Below are positions 35,701 to 47,015 of a stretch of DNA of 64,000 bases, in pieces; the stretch's first letter is position 1, and the number at the start of each line of letters is the position of its first letter. The notes below the pieces were generated by a model. That model was not told where the DNA came from and ran no database searches. It saw only the letters and a list, made by a program, of their open reading frames with translations. Origin of the DNA: Diphasiastrum complanatum (taxonomy: Eukaryota; Streptophyta; Lycopodiopsida; Lycopodiales; Lycopodiaceae); contig CM055103.1 in the NCBI GenBank assembly GCA_029204225.1, forward strand, positions 25,874,656 through 25,938,655, read 5' to 3'. The position numbers and the translations under genes are program-made.

Positions 35701-38700
35701 AGGTTTCCTGAATCCAAACGCTTTTTAAATTGATCCCAAGAACAAAGAAGCATCAGTTTTGGCGCTGATTCTATGGTCAAACTCTGCACGTGGCCTTAGC
35801 CTTGATAGTGATGAATGAGCTTTTGCATGGCCTAAAAAAGTGCAAATGGTTGAACATAATAATGGAAAATATGATGTGCTCATTATCCAGATTATATTAC
35901 GCATGCATGGTCAAGGTCCTTGATCAGATGGTGAAATGGGCTACACATCAATATCTTCTCAACAGGCAAATTCAAATCATTGCTCCTTCAGTGACTTCCC
36001 AGTTTCTCCATTCTAGAATCCTTAAAAAAAATTAAGGAACAAAGAAGAACAAGCAACCACACTCACAATTAGAATTTTCTAAAATTGCAAGATCACACGA
36101 GGAATCGCAAATTCCAGTTAAACCTTCAACTATGCCAGTGCTGTTGTAGACTCTATATTTGGAACACATTATCAAAGCATTCTTCCATATGAATTTGTGA
36201 AAGATAAAGGGCTGTTGCTAGTTACTAGGATCCAGGCTGGACAGAACTTGAATTTTTCAACACCCATATTGTCATTAATTTGTTCATTTTTAGTTTCCCC
36301 GGGGACATACACCCTTCCTTTGAACTGTTAAAGACTAGTATCCATAGGTGATTGATGCCCTGAATTCAATAACGATAGTGCTTACACACTTGTTTTTCTT
36401 GAAAAAAGTAGAAAAAGTATGGCATCAACCCTCCACCTCCCCATGACGAATATAAGGCTGGAGCCCTCTTATAGAAAATTTAGGAGACAAGTCATCAGAT
36501 GAATCAAGAATTTGAGGAGTGCTGCCTAGAAACAACAGGTCCTACATTTTTTATATAAGTTACATACGCTAGTGCTACATTGAATGGTTTTCTTCAATTA
36601 TATGTCTATAGCTCATAAAAGGAAGGTTCCAGCCATAGATGCAGCGAATCGCGATTCGCTGGTTTTGCGATTCGCGAATCGTGATTCGCTGCAAAGAATC
36701 ATTTTCAAGAATCGTTGAAAAAAAAATAATATTTGTGCATTTCGGGCCTGGGAGGGAGAGGGAGAATCAGAGAGCCTGGGAGTTAATACACCTAAACTGG
36801 ACCATCCTGCACCTGAAACAGTCGACAAACTACACAGTCATAATGCTCTCAATCAAAGCTTTCATCTGATACCCATATTGCCTAAAAAAATTTCAAAAAA
36901 AAAAAATCGATTCTGAGCGATTCTCTAAAAAACCCAAAACGCGATTCTGAATCGCAATTCAGAATCGCGGTGCATCTATGGTTCCAGCATTGATGAGCAG
37001 ATTGGTCTTGACAAGCTTGATGCTCATCAGCAAGCTGCTGATATTGTATACTCCAATAGCGTCTTGCTGCTTTAAGTAGCCGGAATTGTTGAGTAAAGTG
37101 CTAATTGAAGTGAAAATTTTGTATGGGTCTTATGAAATCTTGAAGAGCATCATCAGTTGTTGTAGCCCCATCAACGTCCAATTGTGGTAAAGCTTGCAAT
37201 GTATTGTGAAATCAATACAAGACAAGGTGTTTGATCATCCACCAATGGTCACTCAATTGTCTGTAACTAGAACCCAAACATATTGAAAATGCCTAAGAAT
37301 GCCTATATGGTACCTAACATTTGAATCTTAGAAAGACACATAAATTAGATCATTACGTTTATCACCAAAACCAATTGTCTAGTAAAACAGTAATGGACTC
37401 AAATGAGGTCCACAAGGACTATTTATTAAAATTCAGGGTGCATATCCTTCTAATTGCCATCATAAAAATCAATCAAGCATCTTATTATAGCGAGATATAC
37501 ACTCCTGAGAGATAAAACTGAAACTGCAGTATTGCCTTGTGTGCGAAATGGGAGATAACATTTGATGGTGCCTGTCATATCTGGTCCACACAACTAAAGT
37601 CCTTTTACACCTATGGAACGACCGGAGTTGATTTACCACTATTAAGGGTTTTGAGCCTTCTTAGCATTATGATTCAAATTGCATTGATAACCATGTGGCT
37701 GGGCATTAATTTAGGCATGGCTATGAACGACTCATTAATAGCTCAACAGTTGGTAACGTGGCAACAAAGTTCACTAATTTTGTCAAGCTGTCAGAGAGAT
37801 CAATATGGGTTTGAAGACATCCAATACCCTCCATTGATCGAATATCCATGATCAGAAAAATAACAGCCAACAAACTTTTAACAAGCTACTGACAAGTCTT
37901 CTTTCATGCACCTTCACGACCGGTTGCACAAACCACGCAGTCTATGTCAAGCGAAGCAAGAACTTCTTGCATCTTCAAAGATTTCATCGTCTAATCCCAT
38001 CGCCCTTTGGAACTCGGAAGCATGTCCACACATTTGCACATAAAAGCAAGTAATACAAGTAGCAAACTTTCAAGTTCCAAGAGTTCAATTTGAAATATTA
38101 TCAAGTTTATAAATCACATTACTACAGCGATACGGCCATAGCAACATCTTTGAGCATTCTAACATTGATTCTTACAAGTTTGTTTACTATGGACTTCATA
38201 TGAATCAAATGATTATTGTTGAATAATAATGAAGGTCTTACCATTCTTGAAATTCAAACTAAAGAACTATCTTTTTGAAAGAATTTTTGTGGGCCTAGGT
38301 TTGAGTCCAAAAAAAATTGCAAGTGACTCCCGAACTTCCTTTGTAGTCTTAGTGAGGTCTAAATCATGCAAATTCTGAATCAGCCAAGCCTAAATGAAAA
38401 CAAGCATCAGCTGTTTTATCACAGATATTCCATCTAATGGCACCTTCAAGCTCAATCGAGACATTTTCAAAACCATCAACAAGCTCCCATAGATTTTTCT
38501 TGGTTAATGTAAGTCTCATTTTGACCTTGCCATTTGTGAAAATTTTCTCCATGGAACTTGTCAACAAAAAGTCTTTGAGTCATTTTATAGTTGCAAACTC
38601 AAAATTTTCAAAATGTGAGGATAGAAACTCCCCCCTATATCATGATTAATGACTTCTTGAATGGTTGATGATCCTTTGGAATAAAGTACAAACGAATATT

Positions 38701-41700
38701 TTGTAACTTTAATCAAGAAACGGCATGGATTTCTCCAAATTTGGCTCATTAAATCAGTTGTTTACAGTGGTGTGTGCTCCTCATTAAACTACTGACATGA
38801 GACTACAAACTGTCACTGATTTCAAGATGCAAACATCCAGGATTTTGTGCTTCAAAAGATGAGACGAGAACTTCCACAAAGGGGCAGGACCTTGTTTACT
38901 AACTTGAAGGACTCATTCCTTCCATTAAGGTATGAACCTTCCGTAGAGGTTTTCTCAACACAAGAACCTTAGCAAATTTCAAGGGTTCCTCCTTCATGCC
39001 TTCTAGAAGACATTTGTATATGCTTTCAGAAGATTTTTAACGAGCAGCCTTGTGTCCATGCAGCAAAAAATTTGAATCACGTCTCCGTCAGTCTCTTCTT
39101 GATGTCTAACAGCTTGTCCTTCTCACCAATAAAGGGTTATAGTCATTTGTCATTGTGAAGGGTCGTTTTCTATCACAACTTTCTTCATTTATGATGGTAC
39201 TTCAATGTAGCTCTTCATGTTAACCCAAATTTCGATCCTATAATTGGTAAAATCCAAAGTCAATTACTTAATCAAAAATATATGTCCTATAATAGATTTG
39301 TAGCGCCTACTACATGCAAAGTTCTATAGCTAATCTAAATAGAATAGGCCCCTAAAATAGCTCGCAAGCATGGCCTATTAACATGAGAGGTCAAATTAGC
39401 ATTAATTTCTAACACTCCCCCTTAATGTTAATTTTGTTATCTACCACTCCTAGAAGTTTCCAAACATCTCAAACTTATTTTTATCAAGTCCCTTAGTAAA
39501 AAGTCCACAACTTCCTCTTTTGTTAGACAAATAGATATTCTAAAGTTTATTTTTGATAAAGTGTTGTTGTACTTCGATATGTTCCGATCTGCTGTAAAAA
39601 ACCGGATTCTTTGCCAATTTGATACAACTTTGGTTATCACCCTGAAGTATTGTAGGTGTTCCTTGTACCATATGAAGATCATGTAGAATCCTTTGTAGCC
39701 AAATTGGCTCAGATGATGCATTCGTAGTAGCTCTGTATTTTGCCTTGCTAGTGATAATGCAATGGTAGGCTGCTTCTTTGAACTCCAAGATAGAGAACGT
39801 GTAGTCCATCTTCAATCTTATGCATCTCCTTCCCAATCATCATCTTCTCTTCCATAATAAATACCAAATCATAAAGCACCTTTAACATCTCTGAGTATCC
39901 ATTTCAACTTTCCAACGAACCTGCGTAGGTTTAGCCATAAATTGACTAACCATACTAACACCATATGCAATATCTGGTCGTGTAGTAGCTTACATCCACA
40001 ATCATATGTTGAAATAGGTTTGCATTCTGACATCCCAAATTTTTCAAAAAGTTCATGTGCATACCTAGATTGAGAAGTAAATAGACCATGTGCTACTCTC
40101 CATACCTTAATCCCTAGAAAGTATTGTAGTGAACCAAGATCTTTCATGTCAAACTCTAGTCTCTGATGAGAGATCTTTCTGAAAATTTCGAATAAAAACT
40201 TGATTAGAACCTGTGATAATAAGATCATCAACATACATCACTACAATGACAATCTGATTGTCTTTTACTATAACATAAAGTGTAGGCTACACTAATCTTC
40301 TGAAAACCAAGCTCCTCAAACTATGTATCGATCCTTTTGTTCCATGCTCTGGGCACTTGTTTAAGTCCGTATAAAGCTTTGTCCAACTTGCAGACCATGT
40401 CTTCTTGACCTTTGACTATGTATCCCTCTCACTGCTCCATATAGACTTCTTCCTCTAGAAATTCATTCAAGAATGCACTCTTAACATCCATTTGTTGCTC
40501 AAGCCTTGTTGATCTTCTAGTTCCCTGTTTACTTGACTCTCCTTGTTCCAAGATGACTCTGTCTTTGATCGTCTCACATACCACCTAGGTAAGTTTCTAG
40601 TAAACGGTGTAGGATGCTTCCTACTTGGTGAAGTTGGAGGTGAATAAGTATCCCCACATACTTGACCTCTCTTTCCTTTTTCCTATCTCCATCAAGGCTT
40701 CTCTAGGCAAATGAGTTCGTGTAGGCGATTTGCATAGGGGGCTTAGAGGCAGTCAATGTAAGAGCAGGTGCTCTTGGACAAAGTTACATAATGAGGTTGC
40801 AAGAGTTTTGGCATGTGTCTAATGGAGCATCAGTTAGAAGCATGAGGCTAAGTGGTGACCGAGATGAGGATTGGAGTAGAGAGAGAGATAAATAAAGAAA
40901 GAACGAAAGCTTTATTAATGTCTTTTCCATGCCAAAAGGCATATAAGACTTTGTGAGGAGGATAGCGCAATCTGTATGTATCGTCTGTCTATATCTGGTA
41001 ACGCCTATATCCTCTATATCCGCTGAAGAGCTGCCTCGATCTGTATAGGTGGAACTGCAAACTCAGCCAGGAGAATCTCATGCGGTACAAAAGGCTTCGC
41101 ACGGATCAGCCGAGCTAGCATGGTGGTTTGTAATCGTGAAAGACTAGCCCAGTGTGAAGATGGGAGACCTGTACACCACGCCTCTGCCGCATAAAGAGCC
41201 GTAGAAATGACAATGGTATCAAAGAGACGACATTTACTGCGAGTATCATGAATGGACTTCCGGAAACAAAATCTCTCTAGCTGACAAGGGAGGCATGTCC
41301 CTTCCCCAGTCGAGTGGTAGCGTCTTGTCTCATGCTAAAAGTAGGACCCGAGAAAAGGATCCCCAGGTATGCATACGAAGCGACCACCTCTAGAACCTGT
41401 CCATCAAGAGTAAGCTCATGTCGCTGCATGAATGCTTGAGAAGTGTTCAAGACCATGACCTTGGTCTTCCCAATGTTCACCCCTAGGCCCCATCTGGTGC
41501 AAAACTCCTGTAAGCAATCCAACTGTCGCTGTAGACCCTTTCTGGTAGGTGAGACCAATACCACATCATCGGCATAAAAGAGGATAGCAATCAAGATGTC
41601 CCCAATCCTGCAACCAGCACCACCACACTGTGTAATGACTCTCTCCAACTCATCAATATACAAGCCAAAGAGAACTAGTGAGAGGGAGCAACCCTGCTTC

Positions 41701-44700
41701 ACCCCAATAGTGCTCCAAATGTGATCGGATAGGCCACTGCAATGTCGGAAACATCCCAGGACACGCTCATAAAGTGCCATCATAGCAAGAATGATGTCGG
41801 TGGAGAAGTCGAGGTCTCGGAGTCTCTGGAAGAGTAGTGAGCAAGGAACAAAATCAAAGGCTTTCCTGAAGTTCACAAAACAACAGTAAACCCTCTCTCC
41901 TGTGCTTAGCCTCCTCAATCAAGGCCTGTAGTGTGAAGACGTGATCTGCGGTAGAGTGATGGGCTCGAAAACCCGCCTGACCTATAGCATGTAGTCTCCT
42001 AGTCTCCGCCTCTGAGCTCACAATAGACTGAAGTATAGTACCATATAGCTTTGCCAGGACATGCCCAATCATAATTATAAAGTCCTCACAACAAGATTCT
42101 AGTCTAAGCATACCATACAAAGCAAAGTAACAACACATGGGAACTGGTGGAGGTTAAACCAACCCAACCAAACCTAGATCGTACGGATCTAGCCCCCAAG
42201 CTATGGATCAATCACAGTCATGGAAAGAGGAGTCACACCAGCAGCATGTAGCTACCAATAACAAAATCAAGCATACACTAGTGAGAGCCCAGCAGGTATA
42301 CTTATACCCTCCAAGGCCCATGCACCACTAGTAGTGCACTATGACACCTCACTAGACACCTCTGTAGCCTATCTGGGCCACATCATCCAGATCCCTAATG
42401 ACTCACTGATAGACCCATACCAACTCCACCACCATGTGTTTAGGCCTACAACCATTAATTATGACCATGTACACATAAGGGCCCCAATTCCCTTATAGTC
42501 ACAATTAACTTACGGGTTGTTGGTCTACCGGTCCCTAGCGTGGACACGCTACCCGAGACCAGTCATGGGCATGACATTCTTCCCCCCTCATTCAAAATAT
42601 GTCCTCAGAACTTAAAACTGGGAAAGTTTCTCCTTAAGCTTCCTTCCTGTTCCCAAGAATCGTCATCGTCCGTACATCCCCTCCATTGAACCAGATGCTC
42701 GGTAACTATACGATTTCTCAATCGTTTAGTTCTCGTTCTCAAATATACCCAGTCTCCCACTTGGAAGTCTCTCGGTAATCTTTTCAGATTTGCATAATGT
42801 CGGTCCCTATCCTGGGCACTCTGGACATTTTCACGTGCAATCCATAGCATTTTCTGCATATTGTGTAGGAAATCCGCTACTTTCTGAAACTTGATCGTCT
42901 GAGTCTCAACCGCGATGGGTGACCTAGGCTCAAAACCGTACATAAGCATAAACAGGCTATAACCAGTAGCCGAATGCTTACTACTATTATAGGCAAACTC
43001 GATCAATGGAAGGTACTTTTCCCAATCAGTTTGCCGTCTGGAAACATATGCCCGAAGCATTTGTTCCATCATCTGATTTGTTCTTTCCGTCTGTCCAAAC
43101 GTCTGAGGATGATCAGAAGAACCCAAGCTCAGTGTCGTCTCTAGTTTAGCAAATACGGCCGACCAAAAGTGACCGGTGAACTTCGGATCGCGATCGCTCA
43201 CAATATCACTTGGTAATCCGTAAAGCCTAAACAGATGCTCTACAAATATCTGAGCTAAATCAAAAGCCTTCGCGGTGGTCTTTACCGGAATAAACGTAGC
43301 CAATTTGGTAAGACGGTCGACCACAACCCAAATTGCATCATGTTGTTTATTCGTCCGCGGTAATCCAACCACGAAATCCATGGAAATACTATCCCATCTC
43401 TTATCAGGGATATCCAATGGATGCAACAAACCGCCAACCTTATGGCGTTCAGCTTTATTCAACTGGCATTGGTCACACTTGACCACATAAGATTCTACAA
43501 AGCCTTGAGTTTTGGCCAATAAAAATCCCTTCGTACCAAATCCAATGTACGATGTATGCCGGGATGTCCTGCGCATGGTGAGTCATGACATTCATAAAGA
43601 ATTTTATTCTTAACAACATCCACATCAGGCACACAAACCTTCCCTTTCCTGAACAATAGTCCATTACGGATAGAGAAGTCATCAGTACCCTTTATATCCT
43701 TCCCCCCAGACTGATCACCATGATCATCAGTCCCGCTTGATGAAACTGCTAGAACCCTATTCCAGATTGGTCCAAAATGTGGGTCTTTCTCATAAAGACC
43801 TCTCAGGGAGAGATAAAAGTCTGTATTAATCTCAGTGAAGGAAAGTTCGTTCACTTCACCAATTCGACTAAGTGCATCAGCCACCTGATTAGATGAGCCT
43901 TTGATATACCGCACTTCAAAGTCAACTTCTTGCATGAGTTCTGCCCATCTGGCCTTAAGACCTCGCAAATCATTCTGATTACAAAAATACTTTAAAGGTT
44001 GATGATCCGTATTAACCACAAATTTATTGCCGTATAGGTAATGCCTCCATGATTTCAAAGCATGGATCACCGCAAAAAGCTCTTTTTCCTGAGTGGTGTA
44101 CCTCTCTTGCGCATCGGTTAGTTTCTTACTCTCAAAGGCAGCGGGCTGACCCTGCTGTAAGAGAACAGCTCCAATAGTCGTATCACTCGCGTCAGTGTTA
44201 ATGACGAACGGCAAATCTGGATCCGCTATTCTCAAAACTGGAGATGAGGCAATTAGAAGCTTGAGTTTGCAAAAACTCTCATCTAATTTCTCATTCCATC
44301 TTATGGGAGGACTTGGCCTACCTTTGCGGCTTTCTCCTTTCAACATATTGCTGAGAAGTGCCGCAATCTTCGAGTACTCCTCTGCAAATCTCTGGAAAAA
44401 CACAGTGAAACCTAAGAACGACTTAAGTTCACGAACCGTTTTAGGGACTGGCCATTCCACTACCATCTTCACCTTTTCCTCGTCAATCTTGATTCCACAG
44501 GAGGTAATCTTATGACCAAGGTAAAAAAGTTCCTTCTTAAAGAATTTGCACTTTGATTCTTTCGTATAAAGCTTCTCTTGTCTTAAGATACGTAAGACAA
44601 TACGGAGATGCTTAGCATGCTCTTTAAGTGTTCTGCTATAGATCATAATATCGTCCAGAAACACTACTACGAACTTCCCCAAATATGGACAAAATAAATC

Positions 44701-46936
44701 GTTCATCATTTGTTGGAAAGTAGTCGGAGCATTCGTCAAACCAAAGGGCAATACAAGAAACTCGTAGTGGCCAAACCTGGTCCTAAAACCAGTTTCAGAT
44801 ACATCTTCCGGATGTATCCTAATCTGATGGTATCCCGTACGTAGATCAATTTTCGTGAAGTATTTAGCTCCATGCAATCGATCTATGAGATCGTCCATCC
44901 TGGGCAACGGGTATTTATTTTTAACTGTAAATTTGTTCAGACCCTTGTAATCTACACATAGGCGGAAACTCCCATCTTTCTTACTCTTAAGAAGGACAGG
45001 TGCTCCCCATGGAGATTTACTTGGTCTTATGTGCCACATCTTGAGATACTCCTCGATCTGCCTAGCCACTTCCTCCTCTTCCTTCTGACTGAACCGATAT
45101 GGTTGTCTAAAGATAGGACGACTATCGGGCAAAAGATCTATCTTATGATCAACTGACCGAGAGGGTGGTACTCCATAAGGTAGCTGCTTCGGAAAAACTT
45201 CACTAAACTCTTGCTTTAAATCTTGCAAAAGCTGTTGTTCCTAATGTGAATTCTCGGTGTTAAAGCATGAAAACACATTCACATCCCCAACATCACAATG
45301 CATACGAGATTTCAAAAGCAAGTGAAAGGGTTCATACTCAGAATCATGAAGTTTCTCTGATTTGCCAAAAAACCATTCATAGCCCAAAATCACATCAGTC
45401 CGATCCAGATTCATGACATGGAAATCCAACGGCTCAACATAGTCCTGCATCCAAAGCTCTAAATTGGAGACTTTGACATCCCAAATCTCAGTGTCCGACC
45501 CTGAGGCAAGACGGACCACGTAACGGTGATCACTGGCCATGGTGGGCACTCGGAGCTTCTGCACAAGTCGAGCATTCAAAAAATTGTGAGTACTACCTGA
45601 ATCAAATAGCACATTCACGTCTTTCCCTAAAATATTGCCTCTCACACGAAACAATTCATTAGGCTTGAAAGAGAGTGCACTAAAGTTACAAGTAGAGTCA
45701 CAATTATTCAATAAATTGACTTCTGCCGGTAAATCCACAGTCATGAAACTTGACGACTTAGTTTTCCATTCGGGGCACTGTTTGAAACGGTGCCCGGGTT
45801 TATTGCAAAGGAAACACAGATATAAAGTCCTCACAACAGGATTCTAGTCTAAGCATACCATACAAAGCAACAACACATGGGAATTGGTGGAGGTTAAACC
45901 AACCCAACCAAACCTAGATCGTACAGATCTAGCCCCCAAGCTATGGATCAATCGGAGTCATGGAAAGAGGAGTCACACCAGCAACAAGTAGCTACCAATC
46001 ACAAATCAAGCATACACTATTGAGAGCCCAGCAGGTATACGTATACCCTCCAAGGCCCATGCACCACTAGTAGTGCACTGTGACACCTCACTGGACACCT
46101 CTGCAGCCTATCTGGGCCACATCATCCAGTTCCCTAATGACTCACTAATAGACCCATACCAACTCCACCACCATGTGTTTAGGCCTACAACCATTAATTA
46201 TGACCATGTACACATAAGGGCCCCAATTCCCTTATAGTCACAATTAACTTACAGGTTGTTGGTCTACCGGTCCCTAGCGTGGACACGCTACCCGAGACCA
46301 GTCATGGGCAAGACAATAATGGTGCGGTAGTTACTCGGAATCATGGGGTCACCATTCTTATGGATGGGGTGGATAATGTTAGTGCACCAGGACGATGGGA
46401 AACCAGAAACAACTGCGGAGTTAAGAAGGGTGCCTATGGTGGGGGCGAGTAAGTCGGAGGCCAAGAAAGAGAACTCAGATGGTCGTGGAGATATAGAGAT
46501 AGGTGAGGCAATAGGGACGGTATACAAGCTAGTAGCATAAGCAGCCCAAATGCGGAGGTCCTCCAAGAGAGGTGGCGGAGAGCGAGGAATGAACTCACGC
46601 CAAAAAGCGCCCGAGGAGGAGCTGAAAAGAAGGTCAATAAGACGTTTCCCTTCAAAATCACCATAGGAACGCTTCTTACAACGGAGAACAAGATGGTAGG
46701 AGCGTCGGGAAGATCGAAGTAGATGTGGGGCATGGATACGTTAGTAGGTTACTGACTGATGAAGAGAACGGCACTCGGTATCGTACCATGGGGGGTGCTG
46801 TGGTCGAGGTGTTCGTTGAGTGTTCTTGGGATGGGGTTTTGTGGGGAAGGTTAGTGATGCAGCTGAGTGGAGTGAGGTGGTGAGAAAAGTGGCCTGGATG
46901 TTGACTGGACTGTCATGAGGAAAGGAGTGCAAAAGT

Positions 46937-47015
<79 letters not shown>

